DNA of 13,291 nt from Trachelipus rathkii (taxonomy: Eukaryota; Arthropoda; Malacostraca; Isopoda; Trachelipodidae): NCBI GenBank assembly GCA_015478945.1, contig JABUQX010028171.1:10001-23291 (forward strand). The letters are read 5' to 3'. Below the pieces are notes generated by a model. It made no database searches and was not told the DNA's origin. It saw only the letters and a list, made by a program, of their open reading frames with translations. Made by a program: the position numbers and the translations under genes. Below, piece by piece: positions 1-8,405 of this stretch. Position 1 is the first letter of the stretch; every line of letters starts with the position of its first letter.

Positions 1-45
1 TACTATTATATATATATATATATACTATATATATATATTATATAA
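1..45. repeat. (TA)n tract, left flank of the transposon
   Basis: An almost pure TA dinucleotide tract runs from the window edge to the first base of the Polinton. It is the same kind of sequence that resumes right of the element at 10743, so the element appears to have inserted into an AT microsatellite. Confidence 0.85.
39..45. repeat. Putative target-site duplication, left copy (TATATAA)
   Basis: The seven bases TATATAA directly precede AGTAGTAGG and recur directly after CCTACTACT at 10743-10749. Both copies lie in TA-rich DNA, so a chance match is possible. Polintons usually duplicate 6 bp. With the ends moved out by one base the match would be 5 bp instead. Confidence 0.5.
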
Positions 46-229
46 AGTAGTAGGAGCATGATTTGGACCAAAATTTGGGCTGATTTTCCCGCCCTTTTTT
101 GAACTTTTCTGACCCGACCTTTTGAGCTCGAATTTTACCTGACCTGACCTTTTTAGGCCTTTACCTTTTTGGGCTGACTTTTCGACCAACCCTTTGTCTT
201 CCATGGGTCATTTTTAGCCCCCGTATTTT

Positions 230-300
230 TTGGCAACCCTAATTTTTTTGGCAAACCCCCAATTTTCGCAAAACCCTGATTTTGGCAACCCTGCGAAAAG
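230..300 (+). repeat. GGCAACC short tandem repeat, left arm
   Basis: TTGGCAACCCTAATTTT, TTGGCAAACCCCCAATTTT, CGCAAAACCCTGATTTT and TTGGCAACCCTGCG follow one another with a period of about 17-20 bp. The mirror copies in the right arm are GGTTGCC at 10474, 10491 and 10509. The repeat is degenerate and its role is unknown. Confidence 0.6.
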
Positions 301-481
301 GTTGCGCCAAACGGTGTTACCGTATTGCCCCCCCCTATTTTACGCCCCCTAATTTTCGGCCATGGGGTCCAATTTTTGCCACGGTCAATTTTTGATCTTT
401 CATTTATGGCTTAAGCCCTATTTTTGTATGTCTTAAGCCTTTTTGTCCTTCCCTCTGCTCCAAAAGCTGGACAATACCATG

Positions 482-928
482 GAGTCAATTTTGACCCACG
501 TTAATTTTTTTTCCTTCATGGGTCAATTTTTGACCCACGGTAATTTTTTCCTTTAGAGGCTTAGCCCTTTTTTGATGTCTTAACCTTGTTTGACCATGAT
601 ACTTCGGCCTTGACCTTGCCATTATACCATGGGTCAAATTTTGACCCACGCTAATTTTTTACCCACTCGGGCCACCCGTTCACATATTTGTTCCTAACTT
701 GAACGCATGTATGGATTTATCCTAACTTGAACACACACACACACACACCACACACACCCAACACACACACACACACACACAACACACACACACACACACA
801 CACACAACGTACACTATACACCCACATTCACTATGACACTTACTCTCACCATAGACACTTGCACTTACATTTACACTTATTCACACGTACAAACACACGA
901 CCCAACCGTCCATGGTCAATTTTGACCC
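482..928. repeat. Dispersed GGGTCAA...TTGACCC palindromes, left arm
   Basis: Four copies of an inverted repeat are seen at about 482-497, 520-536, 631-647 and 913-928. The 631-647 copy is a perfect 8-bp-armed palindrome, GGGTCAAA T TTTGACCC. Each is followed by the conserved text CACG(G/C/T)TAA, so the palindrome belongs to a larger repeat of about 30 bp. The same motif recurs in the right arm. It may be a protein-binding iteron; that function is inferred. Confidence 0.75.
729..806. repeat. (CA)n microsatellite, left arm
   Basis: A run of CA dinucleotides with a few interruptions (ACCACAC, CCCAAC, AACAC). Its counterpart in the right arm is the (TG)n tract at 9944-10007. The tracts differ in length, as expected for independent slippage after insertion. 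Confidence 0.9.
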
Positions 929-1015
929 ACGCTAACTTGATGGCTTGGATGGGTCCCCAATCACCGTAAGAAGTACTATGATGTTCTATTAGTTGTTCTA
1001 GAGTATTAGATGATT

Positions 1016-1150
1016 GCCAGAGTGAGATGCCAAGCGATGGTGCCAAGTGAGTGCCCAATGAGATGCCAATGAGTGCCAAGTGAGTCCAATGAGTGCCAAG
1101 TGAGTCCCCATGAGTGCCAAGTGAGTGCCACATATTGCCAACTAAGTGCC
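1016..1150. repeat. GTGCCAA(GTGA) minisatellite, left arm
   Basis: The words GAGTGCCAAGTGAGT, GATGCCAATGAGT and close variants repeat about nine times in about 135 bp with a period of roughly 10-20 bp. The matching place in the right arm (about 9628-9765) has the complementary words GCACTCACT and TTGGCA but is much more diverged. Confidence 0.8.
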
Positions 1151-1339
1151 ACTTTTTCAAGCCTTTCTAGCCTCCCCTGAGCTAGAATAGCCCTAATATG
1201 GGTGTCTACCCATGTTATAAGGTATGAGGAACCGAATGGTGTTACATACAATCTCGCTGAGAATTGCTTCCTACTACGAATGTTAGGTTTTTTATAACTT
1301 TTATAGCATGACAGAATTAATATCTAAACGAGTTACACA

Positions 1340-1535
1340 GTTGAGACAGTGACCGCAAACGTTTCCGAGTCCGAGTCCGCTCCGCAGGTTGAACACCGTC
1401 GCGGAAACCGCCCTGCGTCGTGCGCCGCAGCGCAATATTTCACGCCCGGCCGCGCTGCGCGCAGGACCGCAAATATTCCGCGAACCGCCGCGCGTGCGTC
1501 CGCAGACGCAAAATTCCCGCGTGAACGAAAAAATA
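1340..1535. repeat. GC-rich, CpG-rich island with three tandem units, left arm
   Basis: This is the only strongly GC-rich stretch in the left arm. Three units with a period of about 38 bp share the layout TGCG...CGCA-AATATT-CCGCG. Their AT cores are AATATT at 1434-1439, AATATT at 1472-1477 and AAAATT at 1510-1515. The island is preceded by the conserved block GACCGCAAACGTTTCCGAGT. The right arm holds the mirror island at 9308-9470. It may be a regulatory or replication element; no function can be proven from sequence. Confidence 0.75.
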
Positions 1536-1629
1536 TGATATCACTAAACTATTCAAAGAATTTCGATTCAAATATACTATGAGTCATTCATTGTTTACTA
1601 CAATTGTACGATATTTTATTCAAAAACCT

Positions 1630-1875
1630 ATACTTTACATACCTTAAAGCCAGTAAAATCATAAATCAATAGGGTGTTATTATCCTAACACCTAGGGATT
1701 AGTTATGCTTTGTTATTACTGCTACTGCTTTAACTCTCTGCCTTACTGCTTTATATTTATTACCATTACATACCTTAAGCAGTAATCAGTAAATCAATTA
1801 GTATGTTACCTAACACCTTAGGATTTAGTTGCTTTTTTTTACTGCCTTTAGCTTAACTCATGTTTACCTTGAACT
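1630..1875. repeat. Pair of 131-bp direct repeats with GGTGTTA hairpin, left arm
   Basis: Two copies begin with CCTTAA(A)GC at about 1642 and 1773 and contain AATCAAT, the hairpin and CTAGG/TTAGG-ATTAGTT, then copies of TACTGCTTTAACTC. In the first copy GGTGTTA (1673-1679) pairs with TAACACC (1686-1692). In the second copy only TAACACC (1811-1817) and a degenerate partner remain. The mirror pair lies at about 8990-9195. Confidence 0.75.
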
Positions 1876-2119
1876 TTCTGCTTTACTGCTTAACTTCATA
1901 TATTTATTAACAAATTATGTTTTCTGTTTATATTTTTGTTTTCATTACTTTATTTATTATTCTATTTTATTTTTGTTTTTAATACTTTTTATTTAATTTG
2001 TGAATGTAAGAATAAAAAACACACAGAGTTTGTTTAATTAAGCATTTTATTTAATAAAATGTACGAAATTTATTAGAAACATGTACTTTACAGGTATAGG
2101 GCTTTAAATTTAACTTAAA

Positions 2120-2731
2120 TATTTAAGATTCATTTACGAGTATGATGTGAGAAAATTTACGTCCGAAGTCGGCAACATGTCTTAAGCTGTTATCCGACAG
2201 GCTGTGGTAAAACCTTTTCGTATTATAAAATATTAAAGTAAAATGGAGATTTTGAAACAAGCACCTGTTAAAAAAAGTGTGTTATAATGTTTTATCAGAA
2301 AAATTTAAAGAATATAAAAATGTTATTCAATTTCGAAGGCATATACGATATTAGATCGCTGAACAATATACATGGACACAAAATTATTGTATAAGATTTA
2401 ATGCACAAATTGAATTTTGAAATAGCAGAAGCGTTCACAGTTTTTTCTCACCATCTAAATATCCCCACACTTAAAAAGCAAAGAATTATTTTTCACAAAC
2501 AAGCATTATGCGAAGTTTTCTTAAACACACAGTATTTACTGTTGTTTGGCCAGAGAAGAGACATGAGTCAAATTAATGTATTGGCAACTCAAAGTTTCCC
2601 CTTCAAAGGAAAGAGTTCTTAAAGTATATAAAGAGGTTACTTCGATCCACGGTTATTTGATGTGTAAACTTCACCCCAAAAACACGCACAGAGTCGCTGC
2701 TTCCGACCAACATTTCTGCCCTATGAGATAA
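2120..2731 (+). pseudogene. ATP: Broken Polinton packaging ATPase (A32/FtsK-HerA type)
   Basis: In active Polintons this P-loop ATPase is thought to pump the linear genome into the capsid. The Walker A motif is visible as PTGCGKT at 2194-2214. In the same frame the chain continues to a Walker B-like segment, KIIV-stop-DLMHK, at about 2386-2412. It then stays open to 2622 (start of the open part at 2401) with the family-like features SHHLNIPT, FLNTQYLLLFGQRRDMSQI and a QSFPF segment. A frameshift near 2613 leads to the C-terminal part VYKEVTSIHGYLMCKLHPK, which ends at a TAA at 2729. Several stops lie between Walker A and Walker B, one in the middle of Walker B. The start is not defined; no clear ATG precedes Walker A in frame. 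It lies directly inside the left terminal repeat and is the first gene of the series. Confidence 0.88.
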
Positions 2732-3084
2732 AACTGTATACATACCTGGAATAATGATGCTCTAGTTGCCAAAATATTTCACCTCTGATAAAAAAAATTT
2801 AAAAGTGAATAATGTGATGACAAAAAGTAAACTAATTAGTGAGGATGAGAAATTCAATTCCAGTGTGTATGAATCGTTTAAATCTTAAAAAGAAATGTCT
2901 TTAAACCAACCTCAAGAAGGAAAGCTACGTCTTATAGAAACTATTCATTATAAAAAAACTCTCCCTCAACATTAAAAATCTTGAAAAAATAAAAAGAAGT
3001 TACTACAGAAGGGGAGGAGTTTTTTAGTCCTGCCATTATTTTCTTCCATTTAAGCTCCCCTATAACTAAGTGTTGTTCCCCATA
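2732..3084. other. Spacer with a small broken reading frame, no recognised gene
   Basis: AT-rich sequence follows the ATPase remnant. An ATG at 2817 opens a frame that reads SEDEKFNSSVYESFKS to a stop at 2886, then stays in the same frame as KEMSLNQPQEGKLRLIETI to a TAA at 2973. The charged, polar text looks more like decayed coding sequence than random AT-rich DNA, but I recognise no family. It may be a lost small Polinton gene or chance. Confidence 0.35.
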
Positions 3085-3794
3085 ATGAGAAGGTTGCTTG
3101 TACTTCCATATAATGAGTATGAAAAAATGAAGAAGTATAATACAGCATCTGTACAGAATTCAGTTTCCTCAGATTCTCAGGCACACCTCTAATATGGCCA
3201 AGTATTTAGCCCACACTGCGCAACAAATCCACAATCACATTTCATCATTCACAACCCCCATACACGCAATATACTACAGCCCAATGCTTAATGACATTTA
3301 CAACCTCTTTCAACTTCAGCGAGCACAGTGCCACCAACAAATCCTTTATAATTGTGAAAACGACTCGTATCTTTCAAGAGCCTCTACCTCCTGCTTATAT
3401 GATCCTAAAGTTGAAAAGTTAAACAATTACGAGAGAAGTGTACAGGATATTAAATTCAGACGTTAACATCCATGAAAACGCCTCTTATACCAGATGCCAT
3501 ACCAAAATTGATAGATCTTAAAGACTTGCATCTACATCCACCACTACGTAAACCGCAGCCCGATGATGTAGATATACCAATGAAGCAAAACTTGAAGTGA
3601 AAAATGAAATTAAATTTAAAAATCCTAGAGGAGAGCTTACCTAATAGAGTGCGCAAATCAGGTAATAGCTTTATATAATATTTTTAAAAGAACCAATTAA
3701 CTTTGAATGAAGCATGCAGATCGTAATTGATGATGAAAAAGTTAAAGGATCGAATATTGTTGATTTGATATCTGATCTCTCACGTAAACTTTAA
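3085..3794 (+). pseudogene. Broken conserved Polinton protein of unknown function
   Basis: An ATG at 3085 gives a 35-residue start, MRRLLVLPYNEYEKMKKYN and onward, to a stop at 3190. A second open stretch at 3194-3466 is in the next frame. A third at 3472-3662 (interrupted by TGA at 3598) contains ILEESLPNRVRKSG. The last, about 3717-3794, contains IVIDDEKVKGSNIVDLI and ends at TAA 3792. The order (a short N-terminus with VLPY.EYE, a middle with a LP..R.R..A-like helix, and a C-terminal D.E...GSNIVDL segment) matches, from my general knowledge, an uncharacterised protein often found beside the ATPase and integrase in Polintons. At least three frame changes separate the parts. It lies between ATPase and integrase on the same strand. 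Its function is unknown; the assignment rests on motif memory and not on a search. Confidence 0.65.
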
Positions 3795-4263
3795 GAAGTC
3801 CTGAAAAGGCTGAATGATATCAAAACATAAGCTTCAGACTATTAATATGCCCAAACTTTAATCTAAATAACACAACATTTTAAGCAACTTGGATAAATAT
3901 CCCTATACGCCAAGACCTGACTCAAGGCCCTTCAGGCACTTTCTTACGCTTCAATAAATCTTAAACGTGTTACCAGAGAAGAATAAGAAAAGCCACCTTA
4001 TAATAAACATAAGTGGATTTAAATGTAATTATGTATTATCATTATATTTATTTAGTGGAATGTTGCATATAAAAATAAAAAATGTATTTTATTTTTTTCT
4101 TTATCCCTTTTTAACTTATAATATCATATAATATAAAAATAGATAAACTATATATATATTTATATATATATATATAATATATATATATATCTATAGATAA
4201 ATAAATATATATATATTATTATATATATATTATATAACGCTTACACGTGTTCAGTATCTAACT
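3795..4263. other. AT-rich spacer between unknown gene and integrase
   Basis: No gene is recognised. A short open text, LDKYPYTPRPDSRPFRHF, near 3890-3945 could be the decayed end of the preceding gene or a separate remnant. Several AATAAA words near 4066-4080 could be polyadenylation signals but are expected by chance at this base composition. Confidence 0.4.
4148..4237. repeat. (TA)n microsatellite inside the transposon
   Basis: About 90 bp of nearly pure TA, with a few ATT and TCTATAGATAA interruptions, sits between the conserved unknown gene and the integrase. Its position makes it a candidate scar of a deletion or of slippage after insertion. Confidence 0.85.
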
Positions 4264-5280
4264 ATGGAGCAAAGGAGGTAGTTGATAAGTATTACTTCAA
4301 ATCTGAGGAACCAAATAGTTTTTGGGGTTTCACTAGGTTGCTTTAAGTATCCTAATATAGAGAAACAAAGAGTTAAAAGCATATATAGAGGCGAAGCATT
4401 TACTCACATAAACCTGTAGAAAAAAATTTCCTACACTAAGACCCAATCTCCCGCACTTCGATAGCATATATGCAGTTAGATTTATCGGAAATGATTAAAT
4501 AGTTCTTATAATGAAGCTTTCAATATATGACTTTTACTATTTGACGTAACTCTAGATACTTGTGAAACCTTAAAGATAAAAATCAGCCACAGTTGCCCAC
4601 TGCAAGTACTGAATTATAGAGATGCATCGGAGAACACCATCTAAAGCCGATTCTGGACAGGATTCAGGATGAATTCAAGGTGCGAGATTCAGAGTGACTT
4701 TTGGGAGAGTATTATAAGCTAATATACAATACATTTTCCGTAATACAAGCTCCTATAGTTGAAAGAGAGAGCTACTATTAAGAGCGCGATGCATATGTAT
4801 TTTACTAAGATGAAAAACTTTTAAATATATTAATATACTGGACGATCTGGCTTATTCTTATAACAATCTTACATAAGAACTATAAAGACAACTCCTTTAG
4901 AGATGTCAAAAACTAGAGGCTGTAGAACACATCTGTAAGAAAAGAAAAACAAAATAAAAGATAATTCAGGAATAAAGGTGAATGATTATGGTAAGTATCG
5001 CGATCAGAAGCAAAGATCAGAAAAGGATATAAGCTGGATGGACTACGAGGTTTTAAAGTCCACCAAATATCGACCATTCATTCGTGATAGTTTACAAGTT
5101 ATATTATCTGAAGATTTAAATGCTTGAAAAATAAAAGCGGATGTTTAAAAAGGAATTAACAAAAAGTAAGGTTCATCCTTGTAAACTCATGAATATAAAA
5201 TTGAATAAAATTATTAGCTACGATAGGTAAAGGAAAAAAATTAACATTACTTGTGAAAATGGAGGATATCCTGCCAAGCG
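4264..5280 (+). pseudogene. INT: Broken Polinton retrovirus-like integrase (DDE)
   Basis: In active elements this enzyme joins the linear transposon DNA to the target. The N-terminal part reads YYFKSEEPNSFWGFTRLL (4290 onward), then HKPVEKNF (4407-4430). The first catalytic aspartate is in AYMQLDLSEM (GAT at 4479). The second is in a DSG/DEF segment at 4661-4676, where the reading frame slips. The glutamate is in PIVERES (GAA at 4761), about 33 codons after the second aspartate, close to the D-35-E spacing of this fold. After the core come INILDDLAYSYNN (4832-4870), RTIKTTPLEM (4876-4905) and an open stretch at 4939-5127 with DYGKYRDQK and KSTKYRPFI, the region that forms the C-terminal SH3-like part in relatives. 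Frame changes and stops occur throughout. C. elegans F54H12.3 is a known relative of this family. The start and end are approximate. Confidence 0.9.
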
Positions 5281-5346
5281 TTTTTAATTACTTATATAAA
5301 AAGCAAGTGAAGTTAAGAATCCATTTAATCAGTGTCATTTATAATC

Positions 5347-6290
5347 ATGAAGAGTGTAGATCACTTTTATATAACTCTGCCTTCTTCAGCCTCCTTGGAT
5401 TCTCCTGATAATAAACTCTCGGATTACAACTGTGCTAATGAATCCTTACAACTTGGAAAGAGATGCATTTACGAAGTGTTATGTAATGATATTAAATACG
5501 ACATTAGAAATTTAACCTCACAATTCTATTCTGTATGGGGTGTACAGAGTGTTAGAATGTGTTGAAACTATATTACATAAGTGAGATACCTCTTATCTGA
5601 AAAGGACTAACAATGCCAAAAGATGAATACGACAACCATTTGCTACAAAGAATACTTCTTTGAAAAATTTACTTTGGGAGTCAATTTAAATCGGTGCCTG
5701 CTATTTAGGTCATTAAAACTCTCTTGATATGAGTATTAGTGTAAGACTTGCGTATACAAAAACTGAAAGCTACCTATGAAGATTAAGATAATAATATCTT
5801 TAAGTCAAAAGTAAATGTAAACCGTACGAGACCGACATGTTTTTTTCTTCGAACGAATCACCATGGCAAGCGGTAAACATATTCGTAGCGTGAGCTGAGT
5901 GGATAACTTCATGATATCCTACTATGTTAAGAGGTGATATACTATCTGTGGAGAATAACCGTATGACTCCACATGAACAAAAAGATGAAGCAGATCGAGT
6001 ACTGCATTAACAATGGTTTTTCCTCTACAAAAGGTTCACTGTGAGTGTTATTATATACAAATTATAATTGATCATCAATATGTAGGTAATACTAAAGCTC
6101 CTTTATTAAGAGTAGTTATATTTTCCCAAGAGAGTAAAAGTTATAAACATCCTAATGTTCATTTATCTTCCTCTGAATAGACAAATTCTCTGTGCGCGTG
6201 CATAAAAAAGAATGTTAGAAGAAACTCTTCCCCCTTTTTACAATGGAGCACGTGTTATGCAAATTCCATATTAGAAAGAAAACAGATTGC
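5347..6290 (+). pseudogene. Broken Polinton structural protein, probable minor capsid
   Basis: An ATG at 5347 starts MKSVDHFYITLPSSASLD, and the frame stays open to TGA at 5563. FYITLPS near the N-terminus, followed by PDN and a CIYEVLCNDIKYD segment, is the signature of a protein present in nearly all animal Polintons. A second part, in another position, reads IDHQYVGNTKAPLLRVVIF (6067-6123) and ends at TAG 6178. A likely end follows as EHVLCKFHIRKK at about 6246-6281. About 450 bp between the first two parts show no readable match, so that section is decayed. The gene sits between integrase and the small basic protein, inside the capsid module. Relatives are usually listed as a minor (penton-like) capsid protein or simply as a conserved Polinton protein; I cannot decide which from this sequence. 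Confidence 0.8.
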
Positions 6291-6402
6291 CATAATATAC
6301 AGCATAATGGATTTATTATAAGAGGTGTAGACAGAGTATATTTTCATTCATTAAACAACTCTCACAGTCTGTTAAAATCAGTATAAAAGACACTCCTGTA
6401 AA

Positions 6403-6744
6403 ATGATGAAAGAAGGGCTATTCAGAGATCAAAAATGCAGAAAGGGTTAGGCCTTGGTGATTTTCGCCCAACTTATGGAAAGTTGCAGACCTCTACTCAG
6501 GAGAGGTGGAGAGTATATAGGTAAAAAAAGCTATAAGAACAGGCTTGCATACTATTCAAGATATTGCGGTGGAAATAACCCTCGTGCAGCATTAAAAATA
6601 CGTATTGCCGATGTTTCAGATATGTTGGATTATGTTAAGCGTAAAATAAGACGTAAAAATGTTCAGTCAAGGACGGTTGCAAAGAAGATTGTCGTAAAGA
6701 AAAAGACTAAGCGGAAAAAAAACTCTAAAGAAAAAATGTATTGA
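6403..6744 (+). pseudogene. Broken small basic Polinton protein (core/minor virion protein-like)
   Basis: The N-terminal part reads MQKGLGLGDF from an ATG at 6435, then the frame slips near 6460-6475. The rest is open from 6454 to the stop at 6742: MESCRPLLRRGGEYIGKK (6475 on), then YCGGNNPRAALKIR, and a very lysine/arginine-rich tail with KKKTKRKKNSKEK. The pattern of a glycine-rich start, a PLL.RGG..IGK helix, a GNNP..ALK turn and a basic tail matches the small basic protein that lies next to the capsid genes in many animal Polintons. It may bind DNA or the inner capsid surface; that is inferred from charge. The open part has no ATG before 6475. A recently decayed copy is likely because one long stretch is still intact. 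Confidence 0.75.
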
Positions 6745-6856
6745 TGTATTTGCTATTTAATTACTAAATGTTAACTTTTATACGAGATGTGTATTACTGT
6801 ATATAAGTAATGTTTTTCATGAAAATGATTATACGACCAGAACTCGCACATACAAG

Positions 6857-8189
6857 ATGCATTTCCTTCATCCTTCTATTCCTGATTGCTGTAAGAGTGA
6901 ATTGGATCTCTTCTCATGAACCCTACACAGATAGCCGTTAACGAATCCAACTTATCAGTATTAATCCTCTGCATTTAATTACCAAATACAAATGTTCCTC
7001 TAGAGTTCAATATCCAAGGTACTTCTGATCATTAACTTAATACCACAACTTATGTATTTTATAGTAAAAACTGACAACCATGATGATACAGACTTCCGAA
7101 GTTGACACATAAGTACATAACAAAGCAAATTTCCTATATACATGTTATCACCCCAGTTGAAGTTCTATCTAATAACGACTTCAACAGTGCGAAACAGACG
7201 AGCTAATATATACTAACTATAAACATATAACAATTAGTATAAAATTAATTACCAAGACGACGCAAAACAATCTCATCTACCAAAATCAATGTAGTTTTTA
7301 CAGAATTAACAATGAAGCTGACAACAAATATAATAGACAGAACATAAAATCATAATAAATATTAAATGATTATAAAACGAACAGAATTAAAATGGATAAT
7401 ATATACACTTAACATACAGACTAACATAATCACCATACATGTAAATTACTAAGAATCATTATCACGATCAAATCCATATACCATCATATAAAAGATAAAG
7501 AAACACTAAACATGACAATACACTAAGTATGTCAATATGACCTAGTATTACAACATGACATATACTCAATAGTAGAAGAAAGATTCACCACAGCGACATT
7601 TATGAAATTCGACATTTGAAATTACACAGCCAATTAACACCTTTAGAAAGATATGAAACCAAGATAAATATATAAATCACTCCGAAGAATAAGATACGGA
7701 ATCATTCACCAAACTAAGAAGAGATTTACACATAAATATAAGAGTGTAATATACAACAACATACACACAAAAGAAAAGATAATAAAAACTTATTTACAAG
7801 AATTCAACACCACAATTTACGGACTTAGGAGTATAGATGATAATGGCATCTACCTCAGGACGTGATTAGAACTGAAATGTTATACAACGGAGGAGACCTA
7901 TCTCATCTAGATACGCGCGCCTTTACGGATCTTAATAGCCAATATGTATCTATGTATATGATAGCGGAACAGGCTAAATCTTGAGAATACGCAAAAGATA
8001 GTACATTTATATGCCTATGATCTTACTGCAGACCTTTCAGCTTGAAACGCCTATCATTTAAACATTTTGAGATAAAGGAACCTTAGGACTAAGTCTCTCT
8101 TTTGAATCGAGTCTACAATTCACCCATCACTGTAGTGGTCTACCTTGAAGGATCCTCAACTCATTGAAATTGACAGAGTACGCAACTAA
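6857..8189 (+). pseudogene. MCP: Broken Polinton major capsid protein (double jelly-roll, hexon-like)
   Basis: An ATG at 6857 starts MHFLHPSIPDCCKSELDLFS, whose C.KSELDLF is the N-terminal signature of the Polinton major capsid protein. A stop follows at 6920. The next readable pieces, in another frame, are NVPLEFNIQGTSDH near 6990-7031 and ITPVEVLSNN near 7147-7176. From about 7200 to 7860 the sequence is AT-rich and barely readable. The C-terminal part returns as DLNSQYVSMYMIAEQAK (about 7928-7978), LYAYDLTADLS (8007-8039), VVVYLEG (8132-8152) and IEIDRVRN with TAA at 8187. These pieces need at least three frames. The span of 1333 bp fits the family's usual length of about 440-460 residues, so little was lost by deletion. 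The protein F54H12.2 of C. elegans is a known relative. It would form the icosahedral shell. Confidence 0.88.
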
Positions 8190-8231
8190 CTTTTGAGATT
8201 ATTAAAGATAAATGAAAGAGGAAAATTAAAA

Positions 8232-8405
8232 ATGGTGAGTTTAAAAATGAACATCGCTTTTTTAGGTGTGTTCGCTATTAACGAAATAAACTCTAAAGTT
8301 GGAGAAAGATACCTGCTTCATATTCAAATTAACATTACTCGTCACATCACCTCAAACAGGAGCATTGGATCTCCGTTTAAAATAGAGCAAGAAACGAAGA
8401 ATTGA
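8232..8405 (+). pseudogene. Possible start of a broken adenain-like cysteine protease
   Basis: Following the capsid gene, an open stretch whose first ATG is at 8232 reads MVSLKMNIAFLGVFAINEIN and ends at TGA 8403. The frame is already open from 8190. FLGVFA.NE at the start, followed about 15 residues later by a hydrophobic HIQIN strand, resembles the N-terminus of the Polinton maturation protease, in which the catalytic histidine would come next. No G.HW motif is readable after it, and the rest (8406-8560) gives only weak fragments such as KYNN. The position after the capsid gene fits. I rate this as tentative; it may also be an unrelated remnant. Confidence 0.4.

Larger units (their letters stand above)
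46..2072 (+). repeat. Left terminal inverted repeat of the Polinton
   Basis: The sequence matches the reverse complement of about 8740-10742 in the same block order: pyrimidine-rich outer part, GGTCAAA palindromes, CA microsatellite, GTGCCAA minisatellite, the block TAGAATAGCCCTAAT, the block GACCGCAAACGTTTCCGAGT, the GC-rich island, the GGTGTTA hairpin repeats, and the inner block AACACACAGAGTTT at 2019-2032. The match fades just after about 2070, where the left arm reads into the ATPase region. There are many small indels between the arms. I see no gene of its own in this arm. Confidence 0.92.

Noticed and set aside
482..928. CRISPR-like array of repeats and spacers
   Set aside because: Copies are degenerate, irregularly spaced and mirrored in the other terminal repeat of a eukaryotic transposon; there is no regular spacer length and no cas gene.
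727..969. 80-residue open frame rich in His and Thr
   Set aside because: It is translation of the (CA)n microsatellite and nearby terminal-repeat sequence, with no domain-like text.
846..1251. Two overlapping minus-strand open frames with repeated SLGTH and TWHS words
   Set aside because: They are readings of the GTGCCAA minisatellite; the right arm does not keep either frame.
1349..1582. 77-residue open frame over the GC island, with a similar frame (TANVSES...PQV...GNRP) on the minus strand at 9477-9166
   Set aside because: Tempting because both arms stay open and share the first residues, but GC-rich DNA has few stops, starts are not ATG, the middle parts differ by frameshifts, and the text follows the tandem repeat. 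It could be tested in sister copies for coding constraint.
3456..3656. 66-residue minus-strand open frame
   Set aside because: It is the shadow of the plus-strand unknown-gene remnant at 3472-3662, which has family-like motifs.
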